Origin: Corynebacterium jeikeium
Lineage (GTDB): Bacteria > Actinomycetota > Actinomycetes > Mycobacteriales > Mycobacteriaceae
Reading direction: 5' to 3'
Assembly: GCF_000738175.1 (NCBI RefSeq)
Contig: NZ_JFCH01000059.1
Location: forward strand, 1 to 64,000
DNA length: 64,000 nucleotides
Under the pieces are notes generated by a model. It was given only the letters and a program-made list of their open reading frames with translations, searched no databases and was not told the origin of the DNA. Made by a program: the position numbers and the translations under genes. Positions 38,151 through 47,114 of the stretch are shown here, one piece after another. Position 1 is the stretch's first letter. Each line of letters begins with the position of its first letter.

Positions 38151-40705
38151 CCCTGCACGATGGTGAGCTCCGACAGGCGGATCTCACCGGCCTCGTCCGT
38201 TGCGGCGAGGTCCACCACGCCCTCCAGCGCCCAGCCATGGTCGCCTTCCGGATCGTCGATGATTTGACGGACGAACCAGCTTCCGGCCTCGGAGCCGGTG
38301 CCCCGCTTGATGAGAATGTTTTTATTAGACCGCGCGGCGGCGTCCACACCAACATCCGCATACTCGTCGAAGTAGTCGTCCATCGCGGCGGGCCAGTCCG
38401 GCGGCGTGTCCAGGTATTCGTCCATCTCCGCAAGCTCGCGTTCTTTCTCGAAGGCGAAGAGTTCCACGTGGCGGAAGAAGTAGTTGCGCACCATGCGGGT
38501 CAGTGCCTGTGGGTTGGCTGACAGCAGGTTCGTATCCTCCACTCCAAAGGCGTGCTCGGCGACCTGGTCCTCGGTCAGCGGGGCATCCGGGTCGGCCATC
38601 TGCACCCACTCGTCGATAAGGGAGGAATCTACCTGGCGGATCAGCTCACCCAGCCACACGAGGATATCGTCGAACTCTTCGGAGCGGTAGCTTTCCGGCA
38701 CCGAGTGCTCCAGCGTGCGGTAGGCATCCGTCAGGTAACGCAGGACCACGCCCTCGGAGCGGCCCAGGCCGTAGGTGGACACGAAGTCGGAGAAAGTCAT
38801 GGCCTTTTCCACCATGTCGCGCACGATAGATTTCGGGCTGATCTGAAAGTCGCGAGCCCAGGGGTTTCCTTCGCAGAAGGTGTCGTAGGCCTGGTCTAGC
38901 TCGTCGGCCAGCGGCATGGGCCAGGTGATGTCTTCGACGATGGCCATGCGTTCGGTGTAATCGACGCCCTCTGCCTTTAGCGCCGCGATCTCCTCGCCCC
39001 GTTCCGCCTTCTGCTGGGCTATAAGCACCTGTCGGGGATCCTCCAGCACAGCCTCAAACGTGGAGATGACGTCCAGGGCGAAGGTTTCGGACTCCGGATC
39101 CAGCAGCTCCAGGGCGGCCAGGGCGAAGGGGGAGAGTGGCTGGTTTAGCGCGAAGTCGCGGCTTAAGTCCGCGGTCAGGCGTGCATCCGTGCCGCTGGGC
39201 GTGTCCGCCGCATACTCCTCGACCACGTCGGCGTTGATAAGCCCGCGATAGAGCTCGATCGTTCGCAGGATCGTCTTGTTCTGCTTCGAACGCGTGTCGT
39301 GGTTGGTGCGCAGCAGGTGCTTGAGTGCCTCGAAGGTCCACTGCTCGCGGGCGACCACGTTCAGCAGCATAGAGTTGCTCATGCGGAATTGGCTGGTCAG
39401 TTCCTCTGGCTCTGCGTGCGTAAGCCGTTCGTAAGTCGACTCGCTCCAGGTGGTCTGGCCCTCCGGTGCCGAACGCTTGCGCAGCTTCTTGATCTTCTTC
39501 GGGTCACTTCCCGCGCGCTGGCGCAGGCGGAAGTTCTCGATCTCGTGTTCCGGGGCTTGTACCACCACAGTGCCTTCTGTGTCGTAGCCCGCGCGTCCTG
39601 CTCGCCCGGCGATCTGGTGGAACTCCCGAGACTTCAGTACACGGTGCTTCACCCCGTCATACTTCGTCAGCCCCATCATCAGCACGGTGCGGATCGGCAC
39701 GTTGATGCCCACGCCCAGGGTGTCTGTGCCGCAGATGATCTTCAGCAGACCCTTCTGGGATAGACGCTCCACCAGGCGCCGATACTTCGGCAGCAGGCCC
39801 GCATGGTGCACGCCAATGCCCTTGCGCAGCAGGCGGGAAAGGGTTTTGCCGAAGGCGGAGGTGAAGCGGAAGTCGCCGATCTCTTCGGCGATGGCGGCCT
39901 TTGCTTCGTCGTTCACCAGCTTCATGCTGGTCAAGGCTTGAGCACGCTCGATGGCCTCGCGCTGGGTGAAGTGGACGATGTAGATCGGCGATTTGCCGTC
40001 GTTGATCAGCTCTTCCACTGTCTCGTGGACGGGGGTGTAGACGTAGTGAAAGTCCAAAGGTACGGGCCGGGTAGTACCCGTCACCAGGGTTGTCTGGCGA
40101 CCCGTGCGTTCGGTGAGGTCATCCTCTAGCCACTTCGTATCGCCCAGGGTGGCGCTCATCAAAAGAAACTGCGCCTTGGGGAGTTCCAGCAGCGGAACTT
40201 GCCAAGCCCAGCCACGGTCGGGCTCCGAGTAGTAGTGGAACTCATCCATCACTACCTGGTCGATCTTCGCCTTCGCACCATCGCGCAGCGCAATGTTGGC
40301 AACGATTTCGGCGGTGGCGCAGATAATCGGTGCCCCGCCATTCACTGTGGCGTCACCAGTCATCATCCCGACGTTCTCCGGGCCGAAGGTTTGGCACAGA
40401 TCGAAGAACTTCTCGCTCACCAGAGCCTTGATCGGCGCGGTGTAGAAGCTGCGCTGCTTGCGTGCCATGGCGATGAAGTGCGCGGCGATGGCGACCATGG
40501 ATTTGCCGGAGCCAGTGGGGGTAGCCAGGATGACGTTGTCCTGGGCGACCAGTGCCGTAGCCGCCTCCTCTTGGGCAGGGTAGAGGGTTATGCCGCGGTC
40601 GCGCGTCCAGCCGAGGAAGGATTCCAGAATTGCGTCGTCGACCAGCGATTCTGGAACCTCGTCCAGATCCGGAAGCAGCTCTGCGAGTTCGGCGGCAATA
40701 CCCAC
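38147..40705 (-). CDS. DEAD/DEAH-box helicase with DUF3516 domain
   Basis: This is a superfamily-2 helicase (852 aa) with a C-terminal DUF3516 region. Motif I ATPTGSGKS is near residue 60 and the box reads DEFHYYSEPDRGW, as in Ski2-like enzymes. SATLGDTKWLE is motif III and QIAGRAGRAGYD motif VI. The rest is a long helical acidic region. Such proteins are common in actinobacteria and presumed to act on RNA. The GTG start is 6 nt after the stop of the PAC2 gene, so the two are probably co-transcribed. Confidence 0.9.
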   Translation of the reverse strand: MGIAAELAELLPDLDEVPESLVDDAILESFLGWTRDRGITLYPAQEEAATALVAQDNVILATPTGSGKSMVAIAAHFIAMARKQRSFYTAPIKALVSEKFFDLCQTFGPENVGMMTGDATVNGGAPIICATAEIVANIALRDGAKAKIDQVVMDEFHYYSEPDRGWAWQVPLLELPKAQFLLMSATLGDTKWLEDDLTERTGRQTTLVTGTTRPVPLDFHYVYTPVHETVEELINDGKSPIYIVHFTQREAIERAQALTSMKLVNDEAKAAIAEEIGDFRFTSAFGKTLSRLLRKGIGVHHAGLLPKYRRLVERLSQKGLLKIICGTDTLGVGINVPIRTVLMMGLTKYDGVKHRVLKSREFHQIAGRAGRAGYDTEGTVVVQAPEHEIENFRLRQRAGSDPKKIKKLRKRSAPEGQTTWSESTYERLTHAEPEELTSQFRMSNSMLLNVVAREQWTFEALKHLLRTNHDTRSKQNKTILRTIELYRGLINADVVEEYAADTPSGTDARLTADLSRDFALNQPLSPFALAALELLDPESETFALDVISTFEAVLEDPRQVLIAQQKAERGEEIAALKAEGVDYTERMAIVEDITWPMPLADELDQAYDTFCEGNPWARDFQISPKSIVRDMVEKAMTFSDFVSTYGLGRSEGVVLRYLTDAYRTLEHSVPESYRSEEFDDILVWLGELIRQVDSSLIDEWVQMADPDAPLTEDQVAEHAFGVEDTNLLSANPQALTRMVRNYFFRHVELFAFEKERELAEMDEYLDTPPDWPAAMDDYFDEYADVGVDAAARSNKNILIKRGTGSEAGSWFVRQIIDDPEGDHGWALEGVVDLAATDEAGEIRLSELTIVQG

Positions 40706-40711
40706 TGTTTT

Positions 40712-41764
40712 CTAGTTATCCTCTTGCTCGTCTGTGTCAGAACGGTTTTCGTCGGACATGTTCTGCAGGAACGCCTCGAACTCCGCGCCCAGCTCCTCAC
40801 CGGTAGGAATGTCTTGCCCCGGCTTTAGCAGGTTATTTTCCCGCTTGCGGCGCATGCGCTCCATCTCTGCGTCGTATTGGTGCTCGAGAGCACTGACGAC
40901 CGTGGCGATCTCTTGGGAGTCTTCCACCTGATCCTGCAGCTGGTGTTGCACCCGCTCCAATTCCTTCTCCAGCGCCTTCAACGGCAGGTCCCGGTCCGCC
41001 ACGTCAGCGAACGCCTGCAGCAGGCGTAGCGTCGCCTCCGGGTAGTCCGAGGCCGCGATGTAGTGCGGCACGTGGGCTGTCAGACCGATCGTCTCGAACC
41101 CGTGGCGGTTCAGCTTCTTCTCTGTTTCCAGCGCAGCAGCGCCCGGGACGATCATCCGAGAGTCCCAGGTGTGGAAATCCTGGATAAGTGAGGAATCCGA
41201 AGCGTGCGCGGAGATCACCAGCGGCCGGGTGTGCGGCACAGTCATTGGTGCGGAGTACAGGGAGGCAACCATGCCTACCTGGCCACGCCGGGCCAGATCC
41301 ACCACGGCATCGCTAAACGCACCCCACTTCAGATCCGGCTCCAACCCACTGAGCAGGAGGAACGGGCGACCCTCGGTGTCCTTAACCAGATGCAGATCCA
41401 GGCGCACGTCGTCGCTATCCACAACCTTGGAGTTATCAATGGTCACACCGGGTCGGCGGGAGCGGTAATCGATCAGCTCATCTACCTTGAACGAGGCCAC
41501 TGGGCTGTGTTCCAGGGCGGCGAGTAGATGGGAGCTGGCGCTGGACACGGCTTGACCCGCGTCGGCATAGCCCTGCAGGGCGACCAGCATCGGTAGCTCT
41601 TCGGCGCCGTCCTCAGCGTCGCCAAGACCCGCGGTCGCATCCGCAATGGAGGGGCGGTCGAACTGGATTGGAGCCGGGTACTCCATCTCGTACATCCGTC
41701 CCGCAGTTTTCCGCTCGTTGCGGTCATTGCGCTCTTCACCGTTGTTTTCGAAGTGCTGATGCAT
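40712..41764 (-). CDS. PAC2 family protein
   Basis: This 350-aa protein belongs to the PAC2 (proteasome assembly chaperone-like) family, widespread in actinobacteria (Rv2714-like) with unknown function. Motifs LVALQGYADAGQAVSSASSH, DYRSRRPGVTIDN and GLTAHVPHYIAASDYPEAT are typical. A charged C-terminal tail follows. I chose ATG 41764, with AAGGGAG at about 9 nt; an ATG at 41695 (MYEMEYPAP) is where closer homologues may start. Confidence 0.85.
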   Translation of the reverse strand: MHQHFENNGEERNDRNERKTAGRMYEMEYPAPIQFDRPSIADATAGLGDAEDGAEELPMLVALQGYADAGQAVSSASSHLLAALEHSPVASFKVDELIDYRSRRPGVTIDNSKVVDSDDVRLDLHLVKDTEGRPFLLLSGLEPDLKWGAFSDAVVDLARRGQVGMVASLYSAPMTVPHTRPLVISAHASDSSLIQDFHTWDSRMIVPGAAALETEKKLNRHGFETIGLTAHVPHYIAASDYPEATLRLLQAFADVADRDLPLKALEKELERVQHQLQDQVEDSQEIATVVSALEHQYDAEMERMRRKRENNLLKPGQDIPTGEELGAEFEAFLQNMSDENRSDTDEQEDN

Positions 41765-41818
41765 AGTTTCGCTCTCCCTTCCGGCGGAACCTTGGTCCAA
41801 CCAAGCACTGTCTGCCAA

Positions 41819-41981
41819 GCCTATCAGGCGGTTCGGATAACTTAGGCCGGGATGGCGCGTATTTCGAACAGCCAGAAACCTGTATTCACAGTTCTGAGTT
41901 ATTCACAGGCCCCTGGGGCGATACCCGCTCCAACGACCGCCCTGGCCACGGAAAAAACCCTTCTCGGCGAGTATCTGTGGC
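41819..41981. other. PAC2-DUF4192 intergenic region with two DnaA-box-like sites
   Basis: The divergent gap contains GTATTCACA (41882-41890) and TTATTCACA (41899-41907), 17 nt apart from start to start. TTATTCACA fits the DnaA-box pattern TTATNCACA. No AT-rich unwinding element or dnaA/dnaN gene is nearby, so this is not an origin. No strong promoter was recognised. Confidence 0.4.
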
Positions 41982-43487
41982 ATGATCAACTCACCAGAGC
42001 ACAACGAACAGAACGCACAGTCTATTCCCACGTCCGCCACCTCTGCGATGCCAGCGCCTTCAGTCCACCTCGGAGCCGACAAAGGAAAGCTCATTGCGGC
42101 CATCCCGTCGCTGTTGGGCTTCCCACCCGTCGATTCGATGGTCATCATCGGCCTCGTCGCCTCCACCGAACCCACCGAACAGATCAACACCGGAACTACC
42201 GGCCCCGCCCCGCTGCCGGAGAACCACCGCCGCTTCCGCATTGGCCCCGTCCTACGCTGCGATCTTATCCCTGCCGCCGTGACCGAAGCGGCTCGCGGTC
42301 TTATCAATATTCTTTGTGACGCCCCAGCGGCAGAGGCCATCATCCTCACCATCGGCGACATGGATGACCGCCTGCGTGCCTGTGTAGCCTCTGCCATCAA
42401 GCAGTTACAGGACGGGTGCGTGGAGGTCCAGTCGGCATTGGAGGTGTCTCGGATTGCCACAGGGGAGGCATGGGCTGACGTGTTGGACGGAGAGACCGGC
42501 ACCGTGGCCAGTGTGGAAACTAACGAGCTGGCGGACATCAGCGCACTCAGTGGTGCCCGGCGCATGGGGGACCGGGAGGAGATGGAACGTTGGCTGGATC
42601 CGGCGAACATCGCCACGCCCGATTGGATGCTGCAAGATCGCGGGGAGGCCACGACGGTCGATCTGATCCAGGTGCTAGTCGGAGTGGCTGCAGTGGCGGA
42701 AGGCCAGCGAGTGCTGGAGGAGGAATGTGAAGACGAGTACCTGATCGATAGCCTCGCCGCGATCTGTTGCGATGAGTTCCTGCACACGGTTGTTATCGCA
42801 TGGTCACTCGGCGTGAACAGCGCCATCCTGCGGGAGATGCTGGCAAGTACCGCGCGGCGGACGACGGGCGCGGTGCGTCGACGGGTGATGTTGATTCTGG
42901 CACTGGTGGCGTCAGCTAACGACGAAGGAGTGCTGGCCTACCACACGCTGACCCGCCTGCTGGAGGAGCTCGAGGCGGACCTTTACACCGAGGATGCGTG
43001 CGCGAAGCTGGACCTGCTGGAAAGCGCCGAGGAGTTAGATGAAGAGGGCGCATCCGCCGACCCTGAAGCAGCGCTGGAAGACCTGCTGCGCGGTGTGGAG
43101 GATGCCGATGGTGCCGACATGCAACCACAGCTCAGCACCCTCGACGAGTTCACCGCGGACATCGCGATCGCGGCGCTGGACGCGCACCAGAGGGGCAAGA
43201 TAAAGCTGCTGCTGTCTAAGGCAGTGCGCGCTGCGTGCACAGTTATGGCTAATGTGCAGATGGATCTGGACGCAGCAGACGACCCAGATGATCCGCGAAA
43301 GCAGGGTGAGTCGGGAGATCCGGGAGCGTCAGAGGGACCCGGTTGGGTTCCGGAGCGCACCTACGTCACAGTCCGGGAATATGCCGGACTGGATCTCGCC
43401 TGGGAGTACGAGCGCCTGCTGCAGACCGTGGACTGGGACGCGGTTAACGCTGTGCGGAATGCAACCTATCACCCAGTTGTCCGCTAA
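41982..43487 (+). CDS. DUF4192 domain-containing protein
   Basis: This 501-aa protein has an N-terminal DUF4192 domain ([24 protein letters not shown] near residues 35-58), a family restricted to actinobacteria with unknown function. The middle is acidic and helical, with an insert of Glu/Asp/Ala-rich sequence around 350-385. No membrane helix or catalytic motif is visible. Its 3' end overlaps the end of the convergent galE by 44 nt. Confidence 0.85.
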   Translation: MINSPEHNEQNAQSIPTSATSAMPAPSVHLGADKGKLIAAIPSLLGFPPVDSMVIIGLVASTEPTEQINTGTTGPAPLPENHRRFRIGPVLRCDLIPAAVTEAARGLINILCDAPAAEAIILTIGDMDDRLRACVASAIKQLQDGCVEVQSALEVSRIATGEAWADVLDGETGTVASVETNELADISALSGARRMGDREEMERWLDPANIATPDWMLQDRGEATTVDLIQVLVGVAAVAEGQRVLEEECEDEYLIDSLAAICCDEFLHTVVIAWSLGVNSAILREMLASTARRTTGAVRRRVMLILALVASANDEGVLAYHTLTRLLEELEADLYTEDACAKLDLLESAEELDEEGASADPEAALEDLLRGVEDADGADMQPQLSTLDEFTADIAIAALDAHQRGKIKLLLSKAVRAACTVMANVQMDLDAADDPDDPRKQGESGDPGASEGPGWVPERTYVTVREYAGLDLAWEYERLLQTVDWDAVNAVRNATYHPVVR

Positions 43488-44469
43488 ACGCCCACGCATC
43501 CGAAATGATCGTCTGCAGGTCTGAGCGGGTCGGGTTCCACCCGAGCTCAGCCTTCGCCTTTGCGGAGGAGGCGATGAGGGTGGCGGGGTCGCCTGCACGG
43601 CGCGGCGACTCAATGGCCGGAATCGGGTGGCCGGTAACCTCGCGGCAAGTGTCGATCACCTGGCGCACGCTGAAACCATCGCCGGAGCCGAGGTTGAAGA
43701 TACGGTGCTGGCCGGCAGCGTTGGAGGCCGCGGCTAGCAGGTGTGCGTCCGCCAGATCTCGAATGTGAATGTAATCGCGCACCGCAGTGCCATCAGAGGT
43801 GGGGTAGTCGGTGCCGAAAATGGAAATGTGCTCCCGGTGGCCGAGTGCAACCTGCAGCACCAGCGGGATCAGGTGCGTCTCTACCTTGTGGTTCTCTCCA
43901 ATGTCGCCATACGCGCCGGCGACGTTGAAGTAGCGTAGGGAAGTCGCAGCCAGCCCGTAGGCGTTGGCATAGGAGGTGATCATGTGGTCGATCGCCAGCT
44001 TGGATGCGCCATAGGGGTTGGTGGGGGCGGTGGGCATATCCTCGGTGATTGGTACCTGCTCGGGCTCCCCGTAGGTAGCGGCAGTGGAAGAGAATACGAG
44101 GTTCTTCACCCCGTGTTCGCGCATTTGGTCCAGCAGGTACAAGCTGGTTCCCACGTTGTGATGCCAGTAGATGTCCGGTTTCTCCACCGACTCGCCAACC
44201 AAGGAGCGGGCGGCGAAGTGCATCACGGCGGCAACGTCACCGGCTGCGAAGACGTCGGAAATGACGTCACGGATGTCGCCCTCAACGAAGGTCGCTCTTT
44301 CCGGCACGGCGTAGCCGTTGCCTGTGGATAGGTCGTCGACGACCGTCACCCGGAAGCCGTGCTCCAGCAGGACGCTGGCGCACACGCTGCCGACGTATCC
44401 GGCACCGCCGGTGACGACAATGTGGGAGGAGGGGGATAGGGCGGAAGAGGAAAGATCGATGCTACTCAC
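43444..44469 (-). CDS. galE: UDP-glucose 4-epimerase
   Basis: GalE interconverts UDP-glucose and UDP-galactose; in corynebacteria it supplies galactan of the cell-wall arabinogalactan (341 aa). The NAD motif GGAGYVGS is near residue 20. The SDR catalytic residues lie in [10 protein letters not shown] (Ser/Thr) and [11 protein letters not shown] (YxxxK). The GTG at 44469 was chosen because TAGCGT (44477-44482) ends 7 nt before it. About 16 extra N-terminal residues precede the Rossmann fold. It follows dtxR by 22 nt on the same strand, a conserved pair. Confidence 0.93.
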   Translation of the reverse strand: MSSIDLSSSALSPSSHIVVTGGAGYVGSVCASVLLEHGFRVTVVDDLSTGNGYAVPERATFVEGDIRDVISDVFAAGDVAAVMHFAARSLVGESVEKPDIYWHHNVGTSLYLLDQMREHGVKNLVFSSTAATYGEPEQVPITEDMPTAPTNPYGASKLAIDHMITSYANAYGLAATSLRYFNVAGAYGDIGENHKVETHLIPLVLQVALGHREHISIFGTDYPTSDGTAVRDYIHIRDLADAHLLAAASNAAGQHRIFNLGSGDGFSVRQVIDTCREVTGHPIPAIESPRRAGDPATLIASSAKAKAELGWNPTRSDLQTIISDAWAFSGQLGDRLHSAQR

Positions 44470-44491
44470 ATCCTCCACGCTACCGCACTGA

Positions 44492-45214
44492 TTAGCTGAC
44501 CTTCTCTACCCTCACGGCGTGGCCGAGTTCTTCCGGAACCACCATGGCTCCGTTGTCATTGCTGAACTCCAAGCCGTCCTCGGTGGCCACCAGGTTCACA
44601 ACGCTGCCCGGGCGCATGCCGAGCGCATGGAACTTGGCCATCAGCTTGTGCTCTACCTGGATGATTTCGTTGATGCTTAGGATCTTCACCTGGATCGGCT
44701 CCGGCGGCTCGATGTCGGAAGCGCGCTGTGAGGCGCCTTCCTGCAGGGTATTAACTTTCTCCAGCATCTCCGCGCGCTCGGGTTCCGGGATGCTTTCCAT
44801 CAGCTCGTCCAGGCCCGGGATCGGGTTGCCGAAAGGAGAAGTGGCGTACTCGCTGAGCACCTTCACCAGCTGCACCTCAACCTCGTCGCCCATGACGTGC
44901 TCCCAACGGCAGGCCTCGTCGTGCACCTTCTCCCACGGCAGGCCGATAACGTCGGTGAGCAGGCGCTCTGCCAGACGGTGCTTTCGCATCACGGCGGTGG
45001 CCAGGGCGCGCCCCTGTTCGCTGAGCTTCAGGGAACGATCCTTCTCGATCGTCAGAAGCTCGTCGCGCTCCATGCGGGCGACAGTCTGACTTACTGTCGG
45101 TCCGGACTGCTCGAGCCTCTCGGCAATGCGGGCGCGCAGCGGTGGAATGCCCTCTTCTTCCAACTCGTAAATCGTTCGGAGATACATCTCAGTGGTATCG
45201 ACGAGATCCCTCAC
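44492..45214 (-). CDS. dtxR: iron-dependent repressor DtxR
   Basis: DtxR represses iron-uptake genes when Fe2+ is bound (240 aa, slightly longer than the 226-aa diphtheria protein). The HTH lies within residues 27-50 ([23 protein letters not shown]). All metal ligands are at the canonical numbers: M10, C102, E105, H106 for one site and H79, E83, H98 for the other. A C-terminal SH3-like domain starts around residue 160. GAAAGG precedes the GTG start. It lies between sigB and galE, as in other corynebacteria. Confidence 0.96.
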   Translation of the reverse strand: MRDLVDTTEMYLRTIYELEEEGIPPLRARIAERLEQSGPTVSQTVARMERDELLTIEKDRSLKLSEQGRALATAVMRKHRLAERLLTDVIGLPWEKVHDEACRWEHVMGDEVEVQLVKVLSEYATSPFGNPIPGLDELMESIPEPERAEMLEKVNTLQEGASQRASDIEPPEPIQVKILSINEIIQVEHKLMAKFHALGMRPGSVVNLVATEDGLEFSNDNGAMVVPEELGHAVRVEKVS

Positions 45215-45252
45215 GTGCGCTACGCCCTTTCTTTGCTTATTGACTTCACACG

Positions 45253-45283
45253 ATTATAGCCCCGTCCACTTAGGGAACGGGGC
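45253..45283 (-). promoter_or_regulatory. dtxR -10 element overlapped by a hairpin
   Basis: On the minus strand TATAAT (45253-45258) is a consensus -10 about 40 nt upstream of the dtxR GTG. Just upstream is an inverted repeat GCCCCGT-N11-ACGGGGC (45259-45283) that fills the spacer of this promoter. It may end sigB transcripts or be a binding site. No T tract follows. Confidence 0.6.
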
Positions 45284-45314
45284 AGAAGTACAGGTACTTG
45301 TTCTACTGCGGGGG

Positions 45315-46346
45315 TTAGACCGCGTACTCGCGCAGCTTGTCTGCGCGGTCGCCTTCGCGTAGCTTCGCCATAACCTCGCGTTCGATCTGGCGCACGCGCT
45401 CGCGGGACAGCCCGAAGCGACGGCCGATCTGGTCCAGGGTTCGGGGCATGCCGTCATCCAGGCCGTAGCGCAGCTTGATTACATCCTGCTCGCGCTCCTC
45501 CAGGGTGCCCAGAACCGCGCGCACATCGGAGTGGCGCAGGGAAGCAACCACTGCGGTCTCCGCATCGGTCGCATCGGAGTCCTCGATGAAGTCGCCCAGC
45601 GGGGCTTCCTCGTCGCTACCGACTGGCATGTCCAGGCTCACCGGATCGCGGGACTGCTTCAGCAGCATCTCGATCTTGGACTCCTCGATGCCGGACTCCT
45701 CCGACAGCTCCTCATTTGTAGCCTCGCGCCCCAGCTGCTGGTACATCTCCCGCTTGATGCGAGACAGCTTGTTGACCTGCTCGACGAGGTGGACGGGGAG
45801 GCGGATGGTGCGGGACTGGTCGGCCATGCCACGGGTGATGGCCTGGCGGATCCACCACGTTGCGTAGGTGGAGAACTTAAAGCCCTTGGTGTAGTCGAAC
45901 TTTTCCATCGCGCGGATCAGACCCAGGTTGCCCTCCTGGATGAGGTCCAGCAGTGGCATCCCGCGGCCGGTATAGCGCTTCGCCAGGGAGACGACCAGGC
46001 GCAGGTTTGCCTCCAGCAGGTGGCTGCGGGCTGCCTTGCCTTCGCGAGCGAGAACCTTCAGGTCGCGCTTTTTCGCGCGGGTTAGCTTCTCGGCGTTGGC
46101 CAACAGGTACTCGGAGTACAGGCCAACTTCGATCCGCTTCGATAGTTCGACTTCGTCTTCGGCGGTCAGCAGCGCGGTCTTTCCGATGCCGTTGAGGTAA
46201 ACGCGAACCAAGTCCGCCGACGGGTTTTCGTTGTTTCCGCGCCGCCGACCCTTATCTTCTTTCTTATCGCTATCGTCGGCAGAACCGCCGTTGCCCCTAC
46301 CGCTGTTGATGCCGTTGTACTCGTCATCAATCATGGAGTTTTTCAT
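45315..46346 (-). CDS. sigB: RNA polymerase sigma factor SigB
   Basis: SigB is a group-2 primary-like sigma factor used in stationary phase and stress (343 aa). A short N terminus of charged residues precedes regions 1.2-2 ([40 protein letters not shown]), region 3 and region 4 ([19 protein letters not shown]). It lacks the long N-terminal extension of SigA. GGGAGG lies about 12 nt before the first ATG; a second ATG is 12 nt inside. An ECF-type promoter lies upstream. Confidence 0.94.
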   Translation of the reverse strand: MKNSMIDDEYNGINSGRGNGGSADDSDKKEDKGRRRGNNENPSADLVRVYLNGIGKTALLTAEDEVELSKRIEVGLYSEYLLANAEKLTRAKKRDLKVLAREGKAARSHLLEANLRLVVSLAKRYTGRGMPLLDLIQEGNLGLIRAMEKFDYTKGFKFSTYATWWIRQAITRGMADQSRTIRLPVHLVEQVNKLSRIKREMYQQLGREATNEELSEESGIEESKIEMLLKQSRDPVSLDMPVGSDEEAPLGDFIEDSDATDAETAVVASLRHSDVRAVLGTLEEREQDVIKLRYGLDDGMPRTLDQIGRRFGLSRERVRQIEREVMAKLREGDRADKLREYAV

Positions 46347-46425
46347 AGTGCTGGTGTGCCTCCCGTGGCTCGATAGCGCTCAAGCTCTTCAAGATTTTCT
46401 CGTTTTGTGCCGAAGCTCTAAGGGG

Positions 46426-46454
46426 TTAACGGACATCTTCGTTGAATTGTTCCC
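46426..46454 (-). promoter_or_regulatory. ECF-sigma (SigH/SigE-type) promoter of sigB
   Basis: Read on the minus strand, GGGAAC (46449-46454), 17 nt, then CGTTAA (46426-46431) matches the SigH/SigE consensus. It has the same geometry as the element before clgR. The predicted leader is about 70 nt. sigB is an ECF-sigma target in mycobacteria. Confidence 0.7.
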
Positions 46455-46577
46455 CACCCACCCCCTAGGAGGGAACTGCGCTTACCCCCGCAATAGGGTT
46501 TACCGCTATATGTCGTCGCACAGTCTGCGGCGGATCTACGTTTTCACCTGGAGTAATAGGCGCCGGGGAAGACTGGT

Positions 46578-47048
46578 CTAGGTTTCCACCAGCACGGTGA
46601 ATGGCCCCTCGTTTACGCTGGAGACCTTCATCATGGCTCCGAATCGGCCTGTTTCTACAACTATTCCCCGCTGGCGCAGTAGTTCGGCGATGCGGTCGAA
46701 CACCGGTTGCGCGGCCTCGCCCGGTGCCGCGTTCGCCCAGGAAGGTCGCCGCCCCTTCTTGGTCTCGCCCATGAGCGTGAACTGGCTGACCAGCAGAACC
46801 TGCCCACCCACTTCCTCAACCGAGTGATTGCGCGGGCTATCCCACGGCTCGCCAGCAGCGGGCAGTAAGCGCAGTTCGGCGATCTTCCGCACCATTTTCT
46901 CCACTGCCGCCTCGGTCACGCTCTCGTCGGCAATGTCGCCCACCCCGATGCCGACGAGCGCCAGCAGAGCAGGGCCTTGTACCGATCCGACGACCTCGCC
47001 GTCCACGGTCACCTCTGCGCCGCTGACTGTGCTCACTACCGCTTTCAC
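46578..47048 (-). CDS. dtd: D-aminoacyl-tRNA deacylase
   Basis: Dtd removes D-amino acids mischarged on tRNA (156 aa). It has the diagnostic [15 protein letters not shown] (SQ motif) and the conserved GPFTVLVET near the end, the NxGP-type motif. The N terminus [20 protein letters not shown] is standard with a GTG start at 47048, which has GGAAGG upstream; a longer reading adds seven residues. It lies between sigB and the methyltransferase gene, all on the minus strand. Confidence 0.93.
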   Translation of the reverse strand: MKAVVSTVSGAEVTVDGEVVGSVQGPALLALVGIGVGDIADESVTEAAVEKMVRKIAELRLLPAAGEPWDSPRNHSVEEVGGQVLLVSQFTLMGETKKGRRPSWANAAPGEAAQPVFDRIAELLRQRGIVVETGRFGAMMKVSSVNEGPFTVLVET

Positions 47049-47114
47049 CGTTGTTCCGCCTTCCTTCAAAAATCCTTGCTGGGGTTTACAGTTGCCGGGT
47101 TCTAGAGTTTGGCT

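Noticed and set aside
41882..41907. Replication origin at the DnaA-box-like pair
   Set aside because: There are only two boxes, no AT-rich unwinding region and no dnaA/dnaN/gyrB neighbours.
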